Part shown: in pieces, positions 1 through 12,282 of the stretch | How positions within the stretch are numbered: position 1 is the stretch's first letter | How the letters are laid out: the number at the start of each line of letters is the position of its first letter | Source: Batkoa obscura | Lineage: Eukaryota; Entomophthoromycota; Entomophthoromycetes; Entomophthorales; Batkoaceae | Reading direction: 5' to 3' | DNA: 64,000 bases | NCBI GenBank assembly: GCA_030770535.1 | Contig: JASVEC010000008.1 | Span: 248,001 to 312,000, forward strand | Notes under the pieces: model-generated | The model's database searches: none | Told to the model about the DNA's origin: nothing | What the model saw: only the letters and a program-made list of their open reading frames with translations | Translations under genes and position numbers: made by a program

Positions 1-833
1 GTAACTTGTAGAAAAAATGAACTATTTAATAAAAAAATGAATAGGGAAAACAAGTGCTGGGATAAAAATTCCTTTTGATGAAGGATCAAGATCAATCCTT
101 TGATATAAAAATCCCCAATAAAACTTTTAAACGTAAATAACAAAAAAATTAAATAAGTACAAAGCAGTTGCAAATTAGTTATAATAATAATAAATTAAAT
201 TGAAAATTTCTAACATCCATTATGTTATGAAACACTTAAAATACTTGTGCTCTAAGAACTACTTAAGCTACTTTTTAATTTGATTTGAATTTTTTTGATT
301 AGAATTTGTTTTGCTATGTTTAAGTTTAAATGCGCCCTAGATAACTGTTCATTCAAGAGTAATATTTTAGACATAAATTTAACTAAAGTACTAGAGATTC
401 GGTTTAAAGAAAACTAATTAAACAAATACTTGAAGAATATTTCCAAAACCTGCACATTTGACTTAACAAATATATGAAAATCAAAATAGTTCAATCATGA
501 TTATTGAATATTTTTTTACTTGCATATTCATTTTTCCTATCAAAAAGTGAGCTATAACATCAAGAATAGGCTCTATCTTAAATAATTAAAGTTTGAATAG
601 ATTTAAACCCAGTAATCTTTAATATTTAATTGTTACAATAAAACTAGTAGTTTAATCAATATAATATTTGTCAGAAAAAACAAATATAATGCTCAAAGAC
701 ATCAATTGATAAGCATTAAAATATACGTGACGTAAGCGATTATAATAAAGTGATGAGAAATTAAATATTGACTTTTATTCTTTTAAATATTGAGTTTAAT
801 TAAATATTCTAATATCAAAGTAACTTAATAATA
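1..833. other. Intergenic region, no gene recognised
   Basis: AT-rich sequence upstream of the first GST gene. I see no long open frame, no conserved motif and no repeat that recurs elsewhere in the window. It may hold the promoter of the GST gene starting at 834. Confidence 0.5.
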
Positions 834-1675
834 ATGGTCAAAGTATATGATTTAGTTAATGTTGAGAATGGAAAACATTTTAGTCCGTTTGCATGGAGGG
901 TATTGATGGTACTAAGACATAAAGTAAAATAATGAGAATAATATAAGCTAAATATCAATTAATGTATTAATAGAATATAAAATTTGAACATATTGGTTTA
1001 AGATTCACTCAGATAAAAGAGAATATATCTAAGTTGACGTAAGTCAATTCCTTTTGTTAGTTTAATTGATTTTATTTTTTTATTAAGAGATGGAAAATGG
1101 GAATTGGTGCCAGTAGTAGAATTTGATGATGGTAAAGTCATCTATAATAGTAAAGATATAATTGAACATATTGAACGTGAATATCCAGAAAACTCAATTT
1201 ATCCTAATGGAAAAAATCTCAGTATCTTTACACATAATTATCTTAATCAGTTTTTTCCATTATTTCAATTAATTTTACTCGACTGCTATAAATTTTTAAG
1301 AAATGAAGACGATAAACGATATTTTAGAGAAACTAGAGAAAAGTACGTTCAATGCACTTTAGAGGAATTTGGTAAAGATAGAGAAGAAAGCTTGACTAAA
1401 GTTAAAAAGCTTTTAGTTCCTTTTACTCAAGTTTTAAAAAATTCGAAATTTTTAGAAGGCGATAACGGTAAATTTTTTATAATCTCATTTTATTAGTGAA
1501 TAATTCTTTAGTTACCTATTCTGATTACCTTTTATATGGTCATTTAAAGTGGGTTTATCTTCCTTCCCCGAATACTTTCCATGCTTTAATAACTGAGAAT
1601 GAAGATAAAGCTTTATCAACATGGTTTAACTCAATGGAAGCTCTTTATGATAATTTCGGGAAATCTTATAATTAA
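834..1675 (+). CDS. Glutathione S-transferase-like protein (intact copy 1)
   Basis: A four-exon gene (834-923, 974-1038, 1088-1467, 1512-1675) gives 232 residues with a continuous frame. The N-terminus (residues 10-30) carries the FSPFAWR motif that fungal etherase-type GSTs use at the start of the thioredoxin fold. The C-terminal exon begins with YSDYLLYGHLKW, the conserved helix of the alpha-helical GST domain. The intact copy at 20469 has the same intron phases, and exons 1 and 2 have identical lengths (90 and 65 nt), which supports both models. The family conjugates or reduces small electrophiles with glutathione, usually in the cytosol; the substrate here is unknown. It converges on the GH72 gene with only 63 bp between the stop codons. 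The start ATG is the one that supplies the SPFAWR exon. Family assignment is fairly sure; the subclass is an inference. Confidence 0.8.
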
Positions 1676-1738
1676 ATTTATTTTTAAAATAATATAGACT
1701 ATGTCAGATATAAAAACATATTAAATTTTATTAAATGA

Positions 1739-3250
1739 CTAATATGATGTATTTAAAGCAAAGAAGGTAAGAGAAAGAAGAATGCTCAAATTTAAAGATA
1801 CTTGACTGTAGGAGGCACTTGAGTTTTTAGAACCACCTTCAGTGATATCAGCTTTAATTGAAGCACAATCATCAATGGAACCTGAAGCAGCAGATTGAGT
1901 CATACCATTGCCATTAGCAGTACAAGCGTCAGAGTTAGAACCAGCTGCCTTATAGGCAGCATCCAAACCCCAACTAAGTTTTTGTTCTAAACTACAACCA
2001 GAGAATGGACCATAAACTCCTTTTTCTCCATCAGCACCAATATATTTGGCACAATCAGCACCGTTAGAGCATACATAGTTAAATAAAGTGGCTACTTTAG
2101 TACCATCGGTTAAATCGAATCCTTTACTTAAAACACAAGATAATTTGGAATTCATACAAGAGCATGCTTTTTCGGATGGGGTAATTGGTAAATTAGAAGA
2201 AGCTTTCCAATCATCTCCTCCTGATGGACAAGAGTCAGCACTTCCGCTAGCTGAATAAGAATCCATTTTAAGACTTGGATCACTTACACCTGCATATGCT
2301 TTTTTTAAATTATCAAATTCGGGGTCCATTTTTTGAGCTGAACCAGAACTAATTTGTACAATACCATAATTATTATCTTCTTCAGAATATTCATACATTA
2401 AACCACCAGAGAAAATTTCATTCATATCTGGACCCCACATTGCATTAACTTCATCTACAAATTGGCGTGGACGTACGGTATTACAACCAAATTCAGAGAA
2501 AAAGATAGGAAGAGAATAACCTTGAAGTTCTTTAGCTAATTCAGCGTAACCAGATTTTTGAAATGATGGGGAATTACACCAAGCATATACATTAATAGCA
2601 TAAAAATCGGCTCTTTCTTCATCTTTACCACAGTTGAAATATTTTTGAATATTTTGACGTGTTTTTGTATCATCGTTGTTAGCATACCCTACTGGTATTT
2701 TACTGCCCTTAGCTTTAATATAAGCTTTGATATCACGTAAAGCAGCTTTTACGAAGGGGTTGGCATTGGTATTAGTTACATTATTATTAATTTCATTACC
2801 AGCGAAAAAAACGGCAATATTAGTATATTTTATAAAGGCATCTACGTTTTGTTTATAATGATTTAAGATGTCTAAAGTATAACTAGGGTCTGCACGATTG
2901 ATTGAGTATTTTGGTACGGGTAAATCAAGAGCTACATAAATATTGTTTTGTTCTAATAATTTCATACAATCATCATGATTTTTGGTTGGGTCCACTTCGT
3001 AAACTCGGATTGTATTAACACCTAAATCCTTAAGATATTCTATATCGCGTTTACAAGCGGATGAATCCGCTAATGGATCGTTGATTTCATCTTTAGAGCT
3101 TGGGTTGCCTCGTGGTTGATAACATACTCCTTTAAAGAAAAATTGATTTCCTGTCTTACTATTAAAAAATTTATTGCCTTTAGTCACAATTGGATCTAAA
3201 GCTAAGGTGGTAGAGAAATAGGCAAATGAAAGTAAAGTAGCGAACAACAT
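1739..3250 (-). CDS. GH72 beta-1,3-glucanosyltransferase, GPI-anchored (Gas1-like)
   Basis: A single-exon gene of 503 residues, close to the usual length of the Gas1 family. These enzymes cut and rejoin beta-1,3-glucan chains in the cell wall. Residues 1-18 form a signal peptide. The GH72 domain covers about 20-320, with the acid/base Glu153 in AGNEINN and the nucleophile Glu253 in FFSEFGCN. Residues about 340-440 form a cysteine-rich X8/CBM43 glucan-binding module. The Ser/Asn-rich tail and hydrophobic C-terminus (about 475-503) are a GPI-attachment signal. It is intronless, unlike most neighbours. The start was chosen because it begins the signal peptide. Both catalytic residues and the paired cysteines are present, so the enzyme should be active. 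Confidence 0.96.
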   Translation of the reverse strand: MLFATLLSFAYFSTTLALDPIVTKGNKFFNSKTGNQFFFKGVCYQPRGNPSSKDEINDPLADSSACKRDIEYLKDLGVNTIRVYEVDPTKNHDDCMKLLEQNNIYVALDLPVPKYSINRADPSYTLDILNHYKQNVDAFIKYTNIAVFFAGNEINNNVTNTNANPFVKAALRDIKAYIKAKGSKIPVGYANNDDTKTRQNIQKYFNCGKDEERADFYAINVYAWCNSPSFQKSGYAELAKELQGYSLPIFFSEFGCNTVRPRQFVDEVNAMWGPDMNEIFSGGLMYEYSEEDNNYGIVQISSGSAQKMDPEFDNLKKAYAGVSDPSLKMDSYSASGSADSCPSGGDDWKASSNLPITPSEKACSCMNSKLSCVLSKGFDLTDGTKVATLFNYVCSNGADCAKYIGADGEKGVYGPFSGCSLEQKLSWGLDAAYKAAGSNSDACTANGNGMTQSAASGSIDDCASIKADITEGGSKNSSASYSQVSLNLSILLSLTFFALNTSY

Positions 3251-4747
3251 ACTTTAATTAATGAAAAATTAAATAGATAGTAAACTTCTATTTTGAAATT
3301 AAATAAAAAATTAAAAGAGTAAATTGATCTCTTTGTTTATTTAAACCTTTTTTTGTGGGGTTGCTACTGGAGTAATATCATGATAAATAACTTTATTGGA
3401 AATCTTTATTAAATTGATGGCAATGAAAAAACATGGAATTTTATGACGGTTAACTGCATCATACTCCATGCTTAAAGGCTATTTTTAGTTATTTCAATTA
3501 AAAATAAATCATTGATTTGCTAAAATTAACGTCATTCTTTAATGAACTTATATTTTAAACTCAAAGCATAAGTTGAAAACTAAATCTATGGGCTTAAAAC
3601 ATTTGTTTATGGTTTTTATGACTCAAAATAATTCGGCTTGGCTTTGAATGTTTCTAGTTAGAAATTAAGCTTATTAAATTATCCTGCTTTTAGTATTTTA
3701 TTAACAAATCAAAATTGATCTAACTAATTATCACTTAATAAATAATTCAAAACAAATAAAATGAACTATTCTTAATATTTAAATATTTAAATATTTAATA
3801 TTTAATATTTATCTATTAAATATTGTATTTTCTATTATATTTATGTTTTGATTATACTAATAGCTTTCAATCTATTTATAGTAGTTTCAGTTCGATGCTA
3901 ATTGACTTTTATCAATTTTATCAAACTTGACTTAATAATATAACAAGTAATAAACCATATTTTTTATAAAAGGGTCAATTTTCATTATTCAATAGACCAA
4001 TGTTTTAAAAATATAGCTAAATTCAATAAAAAAACCACTCTCCTTTTATAAGTTAAATCTAAGTTTAAAACTATACTTTCATTTTTAAATGCTAACTTGC
4101 TATTGTCTATTTGATCAAAAAACTATTAGACTACTATAAAATTTACACAATAACATGATACGTTAGCCCACTTTAAAATCTAAATATTGTAGCTTTGGAC
4201 AGTAGTAGATTTCGAAAGCTTAGGATAGCTATAAGAAAATCATCACTATTTCAATTTTAAACTCAGTTAACGTAGGTTTAATCTTGTAAACTAGTATGAG
4301 AATGCAAACTCTTTACCCAATTATGTAAAGATATGAGAAATCGTTAGTAATTAGGCAATGTATTTATGTTCTTACACTGGTTTCTAAGTTCAACTCTGTC
4401 ACTAAAAAGTTATAAATTTCAAATTAAATTAAATTAATAACAAAATTTTAGCAATAATTGTTAGCTAGTTTTTGAACTATCATTATAAACTATTCTGGTG
4501 TATAAGTTGATCTGTGCTATTTTTTCATAATGGTCAAATATAAGAGATAAAAACAAAAATTAATCATTATAGTAGACTAACTACAGTCTCATCAAAATGT
4601 TTTATTTTTAAACTCGAGCTCCAACCAATCAATCACTTAATGCTGATTTATTAGTGATAAACAATAGAACATTGAAATCAATAAAGCTAAAAAGAATCCA
4701 AAAAAAGTAAATTACTTTTTTACTTTCTTTTTAATTGAATTGTATAA
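3251..4747. other. Intergenic region between divergent genes
   Basis: About 1.5 kb between the divergent GH72 and F-box genes. It holds short AT-rich runs (for example TAAATATT repeats near 3776-3830) but no open frame or known repeat that I can support. The promoters of both genes must lie here. Confidence 0.5.
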
Positions 4748-5989
4748 ATGCCTCAACAATTCGATTACTTACCAATGATTATATTAGAAAATATATTCAA
4801 ATTATTATATCCAGTACAGCTATTAGAGCTACTCTTTTTAAATAAATATTTATATAAGATTATAAACGATGTGATTAAATGCAATGCGAGCTATTCAATG
4901 TATACCAACATAAACTATGAATCCACTCAACAAGCTTTTATTAGAAATAATGGGCCATTGATGAGACATATGTATGTAACCGAAGAAACAATAACAATGG
5001 TAAATAATTGTCCCAATATACAGTCAATAAGCTACAGTTATATGAATAGTGGTATCAATAATAAAATAGAAATTAAGTTACCGGAACTCAAAAAACTAAG
5101 TATCCGTTCAGCTTACCCTATTCAAGCTTTGGGTTTATTTAAAGATTATTTAGGACAAATAGAAACTATGGAACTTGGAGGAGATAGTATCAGTGTTAAA
5201 GAAACTATTAATTATTTTTGTCCAAGTAAATTAAAGTCATTAACGTTTACTTTTAACATGGTAGACCTTGATGGATTAGACATTATTAAGTCAAAATACA
5301 AGAAACTAAATCTTTTATGTCTATCAGCGTGTGTAACTATCAACATTACTAAGAAGCCTGACCCAAAGTTAAATTTTAGTGCTAATTTAGATTTGATAGT
5401 AGGTGGAATACCTGGACATGGTTTCAATCTTAAATATTTTGGAGATTTAGGAAAGCTCAAAAGTGTAAGACTAATAAATTTATTAAGCATTTTTAAAGAG
5501 AAAAAGAGTGATTTAATAGCGCTTAAGAAGAGTAAGCTTACTAGCTTAGGTTATTTTTATTCGAGTGATGCATTGAGTAGTGGTTATATAAAACTACCTA
5601 GCTTAAAAGAAATTTATACAAAGTATTTATCAGAACAATTGTTAGAAACTATTAATAATCTGCCGAATATTCAAAACATTTCTTTTGATCTTATCTGTTC
5701 ACTTGACCTTGATAGAGAAGAAATTTATTCACATAAATCCCTATATCTAACTAAAGTTACAGTCAACCTTTTTGATGGTACTATCGATGAATTATTACGC
5801 TTTTTAACATTGTTTCCAAATCTTGAGTCTATTAATATTAAAAGTTTCAGACTTAGAGTTCATGACAATACTGTAATTAAATATCATCTCACTGCTCCAT
5901 TATTGCTAATTGCATCTTTGATTTATTTAGACATTGATATACGTAATAAAATGGAGAGTATTCCCATGTTGAATTGGGTTAAAGTATAA
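4748..5989 (+). CDS. F-box / leucine-rich repeat protein
   Basis: A single-exon gene of 413 residues. Residues about 6-45 look like a degenerate F-box (LPMIILENIFKLL, then LLELLFLNKYLYKII), the segment that binds Skp1 in SCF ubiquitin ligases. The rest is a series of irregular leucine-rich units of 22-28 residues with the pattern LxxLxLxxx, such as PSLKEIYTKYL and FPNLESINIKSF, typical of substrate-recognition domains. No catalytic motif is visible. Rapidly evolving F-box/LRR families of this form are common in several fungi, so the target cannot be named. The ATG was chosen because it sits just before the F-box and follows an AT-rich leader. A possible decayed relative lies at 27934-28176. 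Confidence 0.7.
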   Translation: MPQQFDYLPMIILENIFKLLYPVQLLELLFLNKYLYKIINDVIKCNASYSMYTNINYESTQQAFIRNNGPLMRHMYVTEETITMVNNCPNIQSISYSYMNSGINNKIEIKLPELKKLSIRSAYPIQALGLFKDYLGQIETMELGGDSISVKETINYFCPSKLKSLTFTFNMVDLDGLDIIKSKYKKLNLLCLSACVTINITKKPDPKLNFSANLDLIVGGIPGHGFNLKYFGDLGKLKSVRLINLLSIFKEKKSDLIALKKSKLTSLGYFYSSDALSSGYIKLPSLKEIYTKYLSEQLLETINNLPNIQNISFDLICSLDLDREEIYSHKSLYLTKVTVNLFDGTIDELLRFLTLFPNLESINIKSFRLRVHDNTVIKYHLTAPLLLIASLIYLDIDIRNKMESIPMLNWVKV

Positions 5990-6629
5990 TGCGTAAATAA
6001 CAAATTTTTTATGCTTATTAGTACTTCAATTATTAATGGCCTATTAGTTAAGCTTAAATTAATTACATTCTAAATTTATAAGCAGGCTTTCATTATATTA
6101 CTCTTTTACACTCTTACTTCCTGCTCTCTTTTATCGAATTCTTTTAGTTATTCTCAATAATAAATAATTAGGAGATGATAAACTCTTTGACAGTTTTTTT
6201 TAATTATTAAATATTTATTGTGTTTATTTTTAAGTGTACTTTTAAATTTTAATTAATTACAAGACATGCTCTTATTTTTTAGAATTGTTATTTAATAAAC
6301 TTTTCAATAAATGAAATAGATTATGCTTTATTATGCTTTGTTCACCTTTATTAAAAGGAATGAATTTCAAAAGATACCTTTTTCTTTATGACCTATAACT
6401 TTGCTCCAATAATCACTTGTCTGGCACCTTTCCATTTCACCTTTTTGCCTATTGTATTTCCACAGTTTTCACTTCTTCATTACTAATAGTCTTAATCGTC
6501 TTTATTTAATTTATTAAGAATTCAAAAATATTTTCAAGGCTTTATCGTTCTCTATTGAGGTATAAACCATATATAAGGGCTTAATAGTTTTTAAGTTTGA
6601 TCCCATGCCCTTATCTCCAATTCAATCTC
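5990..6629. other. Intergenic region
   Basis: AT-rich sequence between the F-box gene and a decayed GST copy. I see no supported gene in it. Confidence 0.4.
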
Positions 6630-7111
6630 TTACATATATCGTTGGGTTGATTTCTGAAGAGTAGAAGCCAAATCCATTTGAATAAACTTAGAATATCCAA
6701 AGATAATATAGTCAGAAGGTTTTGGGTTATTACCATCTAAAAGCTTAATTTTAGCTAAGTCTTCATGGGATTCTAGAAACAATTCTTCACTTAGACTTTG
6801 AAGGCCCTCTTTTTTAGCAACAAATTCTTATGAATGTTATATAATATTCATTTCTTTACTTCTAAAAAAATACTTTTTATCTTTACTCCCCCCCAATAAT
6901 TGAATAAAAATCACTATTAGTGAGCAATACAAAAGCTCAAAGATGATTCCGTTTTCTTTTGGCATATAAGTATAGGTTTGGCCTTTTACAAATGATATAC
7001 TTTCTGGGCATCTTGAAACAAGATAGTCTACAATTCTTGATGCCTTATGAGATATTTCCTTATTACCAAATTTTATAATCTGTGTATTATCCCAGAAATT
7101 TTTACTTTTGC
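6630..7111 (-). pseudogene. Decayed GST copy (minus strand)
   Basis: Reading the minus strand gives a GST-like central exon (WDNTQIIKFGNKEISHKAS followed by RIVDYL) and a final exon (PSDYIIFGYSKFIQ) that match the order in the intact GST at 20469 (MWDKVPVITSGKEFIYNSKD, then YSDYLLFGHLKMIQ). In-frame stops lie between these pieces, and no start exon is recognisable. It is therefore a relic of a family member, not a working gene. The stop after the last exon is at 6630-6632. Confidence 0.6.
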
Positions 7112-7257
7112 AATAAATAAGATAGATAAATAAGATGTTTATGTAATTACGTTAAATTTGGTGTTTTTTTGATATCCATGAAAAAGGAAAGGACATTGTT
7201 TGTACTTTTATTTTTATCTTCAAAAAAGTAAGCTTTTTCTAGTTAAAACCAATACTC

Positions 7258-7258
<1 letters not shown>

Positions 7259-7296
<38 letters not shown>

Positions 7297-7319
7297 GTAA
7301 ATAAATAAATAAATAAATA
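7259..7319. repeat. Tetranucleotide microsatellite (AAAT)n
   Basis: About 15 consecutive AAAT units with one interrupting G. It lies outside genes and should vary in length between strains. Confidence 0.95.
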
Positions 7320-8229
7320 TAAATCTTAAATTCATATACACGTGTTTACTTTATGTTTTAAAATTAACAAAGTTTTCTATATAAATAGGCTAAAAGGAGT
7401 ACATCCCCTCTGATTGACAAGCTTATGAATTTCCATTCTATTTATTAAGATTAAATAAATTTAATGTCTTGTGTTCTTTATTTATATGCTGCTGAATTGA
7501 TCTTTCAATTTTATGCTATAAGATCTTGTTCGACCGAATAAGCTTATTTAATGCATGAATACATGCTGAGAGCTTTTCACTAAGTATATAAACAGAAAGT
7601 TTGTTAATATACATTTGAAACAGAGGTTCTTGGTTTTGAGCTAAACATGTTGATGATTTAGAATATTAATTGATATCAATGAAGTTAATTTAAACACTAA
7701 ACAAATACATAAAGCGTAGTTAAGAATAATAAGAATAGGTTAAATTTAATAAATAGAAAGCAGTGTCTGTATACAATAAATTACATTCTATTAAGAATGG
7801 TCTAAAAGCTTGATCAAAATGAGTGAAAATATTGAAAAGATAAGCATGTAATAAATAACTAAAATAGATTACAACTAAAATCGTCTCTTTTTTTTACTAA
7901 AATACTTATAAAATTCAAATGATAATATTAAATAGAAATCATAGTGATAGTATTAATGATATTTGTATAAAGTAATAAAGTTACAAGGATAGTCGTTTAT
8001 AATTACAACCCCAAGATAATAAAACTAAGTAATAAACTTTGTAAATTTTTTAATAAGTTAATTTTCTAACATCAAATTAATTTGATTAAAGTGATTACTA
8101 TTATAAAACAATTACAATTAGGATTACGAAATTAGTTTTATTTAAAATTAGAAAGATTTTGTATAAAAGTTTGAAATATTAAACTAATAAATAGAGCAAA
8201 ATGTTTATCTCTTACAATAACTTGAAATT
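7320..8229. other. Intergenic region
   Basis: AT-rich sequence between two decayed GST copies. No supported gene or shared repeat was seen. Confidence 0.4.
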
Positions 8230-9013
8230 TTATTTCATAAAGTTAAGGTTCAAAGGAAGTAATAAATCTAACATAAAGGTTATCAATAGTATTAACCAAT
8301 TTTTTAAAGAAGAATTTACGTGGTTTGTGACGATATTATTAAAAATAAGAGTTGAGACATTTTGAATAAATTTGAGGAGTCTAAATAGAATATAATCTGC
8401 ATAGCTTACACCATCACCTTCTAAGTACCTAATTCTAGCCAATACTACACAGAACTCTAAGAGCAATCCATCAATCATAGTTAAGGTCTCATCTTTCTTA
8501 TCACCCAGGCTTTTCTAAAACTTGATATAATGTGCCCTTCTCTGCATCTGCAAGCGTTGCGTAGATTCAACAGAAGATGCTTCATGGAACACATACATTA
8601 CTAAATAATCAAACAAAATAAAGAAAGGTGTGAGCTCAAGTAGATAAATTGTAAAGTTTCTACTTTTTGGGAATAACGGATTGTTTGAGTAGTTTTCCAA
8701 GATAGTTAATAACATCTGATGACTTATAAGAAATAGTATTTCCATCAAAGTTTATAGTCTGTAAATTATCCAATTCTACGTTACTTTCATATTAGTTAAA
8801 GGCATATTAATGAAACTAGAAATATATTATTCTTTCTTCAAGGTGTTTGTATAATCCTGGACAAACGTAAACTTATCCTGATCTAATTTAACACCTAGAA
8901 ATTAATAAATTAGTATATTTTATTAATCAAATAATGATACTTACTTTGTGCTTCAAAAGTAAGAAAGTTCCCCAAATAATTGAATTAAAGAGCCTACAGT
9001 TTCTTTGAGCCAT
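8230..9013 (-). pseudogene. Decayed GST copy retaining the exon plan
   Basis: On the minus strand an ATG at 9013 opens an exon ending FLLLKHK just before a GTAAGT donor, as in the intact genes (VLRHK, ALKHK). The second exon (GVKLDQDKFTFVQDY) and third exon (INFDGNTISYKSSDVINYL) follow, and the last exon reads YADYILFRLLKFIQNV. The third exon changes frame around 8690-8700 (NYLGKLL continues in the other frame as LENYSNNPLFPK), and a further break separates the middle from the end. The copy is thus a recent pseudogene of the GST family. Confidence 0.65.
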
Positions 9014-9504
9014 AAAACTATGAGCTGGTATAATTTTAATCAAAGCAAAAAGACAACAGTTATAAAGTTCAATACTTGTTATTTATATATTATCAAATGA
9101 ACTATTAATCCAATTATTCGACATTTGATTTGATAAATAAAATGGTTTAATACATAGTAATCAGATTTGTACTTTGATAAGCAATATAAGCATACATCCA
9201 GAAAGTTTAATAGGAAAAACTTTTATATAGCAGCTTGTGCTTTTTACCAAACATGATAACAATCAATATAATATATAAGATAAAGAGGATGAGGCCTATT
9301 GTATTTAAAAAATACTTGATTAAGGCACTATTTATTTGGCAAAAAAATAATAAATTAGAAAAAAGATTGAGCTAATAAAGCCATTTAAGTAACAAATAAT
9401 AATAAATAATAAATAATAGAAGTATAAATTAATATAATAAAGCTTAAATGGAATTATTTTAATTTTTTTATCAAATTCTATATGCTTACTAGCATTTATT
9501 TAAT

Positions 9505-9611
9505 ATATGGGGGTATTTTTTTTGGTTTCATTATTTTTTCCATTTTTTAAGCACTATTTGAGTGGAAAGATTATTAGTAAAATTCTTAAACAAAAAAATA
9601 CATCCCCATAT
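9505..9611 (+). mobile_element. Foldback MITE copy 1
   Basis: A copy of the approximately 105-bp element. It begins ATATGGGGGTAT, ends ACATCCCCATAT and contains the core TTTGAGTGGAAAGATT. The strand given is the one reading TTTGAG..GGAAA; this convention is used for all copies. Confidence 0.9.
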
Positions 9612-9981
9612 GCTGAGTTAACAGATAAGAGTTAAAAAAATGCCAAGTTATTTTTTTTAAAAGTTATTCTCTAAAATGACTAATTTTATTTATAAAGTAT
9701 TTAACAAAACTGGTCAAAAAAAGAAAGAAAAAGCTATATATAAAGATATTAATATTAGAAATCAATTAATGAATTATGAGAGTGTAATTGTCATATCTTT
9801 AGAGAAGACTTCTGCATTGGAACTAAAGGTAATTGAATTCTAATTTTAAGTAATAGTACATAGAATGTTTAAGTATTAATACAGGTGTTTTTCGATTTCT
9901 ATGAAACTTTAAAAAACAGTTGTTAGTTCAATAGTAAAAGTTTGACAGACTTAAAATCGATGTAAATAATTTAACTCAATT

Positions 9982-10088
9982 ATATGGGGATGTATTTTTT
10001 TGTTTAAGAATTTTACTAATAATCTTTCCACTCAAATAGTGCTTAAAAAATGGAAAAAATAATGAAACCAAAAAAAACACCCCCATAT
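9982..10088 (-). mobile_element. Foldback MITE copy 2
   Basis: Near-identical inverted copy of MITE copy 1, 107 bp, with both ends intact (ATATGGGGATGT and ACCCCCATAT). Confidence 0.9.
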
Positions 10089-10763
10089 AAAAAGATTGTA
10101 AATAAAGAATAATGAAATTCAAACTAAATATCAAATAGATTTCTACCCGAAACTGAACCCATTATCAACTGTACTTTTCATTAAAGGAATTTAATATAAA
10201 CTTAAAAATTTATAAGAAGGATTATTTATATTATTTATTTGAGTTAAAATATAAATTGAATTACAGTAAAAAGAATAACAAAAAAAATAGTACAAAATGA
10301 ACACATTACTGTTAAATAGAGTGTTAATACAAATTTATGCCATACCAGTAATGTAAACTAATCAAACCGACCTTTGGAATTTTAAAGTTAATTTAACTAG
10401 TGAATTTCTTTCTTACTGTAGTTGAAGTTAAAATATACTATCCATGAGTAAAATAAATAATGATTCAATTTCTATTTAATTCATTTTTTAACGATATCAA
10501 CAATAACAATTTAATCATCACTTTTATCAATGTTAGTTTTAAATAAAATATTACATTAAAATCATCTCATCAATAATAACCTTTCCATTATAAACTTTAA
10601 ATTATTATATATTAAATAACAAATCTTTATAAACTCCTAAAGTTAACAATTAATAAATCAAAAAAAGTCAAAAAATTATACTTTTTGTAAATTTAATAAT
10701 AATAAAAAATACATTTATTTCCTAAAAAAAAAGAATACTTTGCATTCACCGACTATTTGATTA

Positions 10764-11712
10764 TTATTGATAAAGATGTTCTTTTTCCTTAATTATAAAA
10801 ACAGAACAATTACTATATTGTAAAAGATAATCTTCAAGTGAGCCATAAATTGTACTATAATTATAATAAGAATTAAAATTTTATAAATTAAAATTTTGAT
10901 TAAGAGAAATAAAACTACTTACCGATATAATAAAGAAGTTTCCAACTTTGGTATTATAACAAATTCAGGTTTTTGAGTATTAATAAGTTGTAATAATTGA
11001 GCACGGGGATCTACTGAAGCTATATTGATTTTTTGGGAGAGAATCTAAGAATAAATAATCATTAGTTTATTTAAATGGGTTATTATCTTATTTTATTTTT
11101 AAAACTTACTTGTTTAGTTCTTAATTTATGACGTAAAGCTTGAATTTCAATATCAATAATTTCATTTTCAGTTTTAGTTTTAGTTTCAAATTCAGCAATA
11201 TCTAAAATTTCAAATTCAATTAATTAATCCTTAATAATTTTAATATATAAAATAGAAGTTTCTAAATAGAAATGAAATAAAAATATTATTTTCATAATAC
11301 TTACCATCAGTACCAGCAGTTAAATTCCATAAATCATAAAAATTAAACTCTTTGACACTTGAATTGGAAGAAATTAAATCAATAATAGTAATATAATCTT
11401 GACCATATTGAAATAAATTTTTTAAACACCTAAAATAATAAAATTAAATATTTATATTATTATTAATAATTATTTTATATATTATTAATTTATTCATATT
11501 CTTTTATTATTTTATTTCTCCACTTACCATTCAAAACTTTGTTTTATTGTTTTAATATCATTATAAATAAATATGATCTTTCGTCGTTGATTTAAAGACA
11601 ATGTATCATTTATCTCTCTTATTTCATTAATATCTTTAGATTGTAAGGCTATTGGATTCATATTTAATGAATTATACTGAGTTCTTTCGGGTTTAAAAGT
11701 TAATTTGTTCAA
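10764..11712 (-). CDS. Universal stress protein (USP) family protein, tandem copy A
   Basis: A five-exon gene (11712-11528, 11429-11305, 11201-11110, 11044-10923, 10854-10764) gives 204 residues. The USP alpha/beta fold is seen in RRKIIFIYNDIKTIKQS (first strand and helix), then QYGQDYITIIDLIS, then ASVDPRAQLLQLIN (the basic DPR step), and a final GSLEDYLLQYSNCSVFIIK that matches the family's GSvsdyvl..s.cpVlvV end. The ATP-type motif G-2x-G-9x-G(S/T) is incomplete: the first glycines are replaced by PKLETS, so nucleotide binding is doubtful. USPs act in stress responses in the cytosol, but the partner here is unknown. It is a tandem duplicate of the gene at 12283: the three internal exons have the same lengths (125, 92, 122 nt) and phases. 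Confidence 0.82.
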
Positions 11713-12282
11713 TAAAGTTAAAATATTGAAATTGAAATTTATAAAAACAGTTCAAAAGATAAAAGATGAATATTGTATAACGTCTTTTTTTTAAATATAT
11801 ATAACCGTTAAGAAATCAGCATGATTCTTTTCTTTTTTAAACCTTAATTAGCATGATCCTTTAGTTTTACCTTATTTTTTTAAATAAACTCAACCTTAAA
11901 CACGTCTTTAAGACAAAAATAGAAACCAGCATAAATAGCTCAATTGAAATTTGATACTAATATTTGAAAAGTATATTAAATATCTATTTTTTATTAATTG
12001 AACTTCACTTCAAATTATTGCTATTTAATAATCTTCATTATTAATATTAAATTAAAAGGAATAAGAAATATTGAAATTATTTTATCATTTATAATCTCAA
12101 TTTTTTATCTATTAATTAAAAACTTTCATAAACCTTAACTCTATCAGTTGAACTACTCAGATTCGATAACTTTAAATGATTATATATAAAATATTGTTTT
12201 TTATTTTTACAAATATTTAATATCTTTACCAATAGTAATAATATTAAAAAATCATTCATCATTTATTTTCTTCTTTAACTAA

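Larger units (their letters stand above)
9014..10763. other. Intergenic region with two MITE copies
   Basis: Holds two oppositely oriented copies of the small foldback transposon (9505-9611 and 9982-10088), 370 bp apart. The remaining sequence shows no supported gene. Confidence 0.5.
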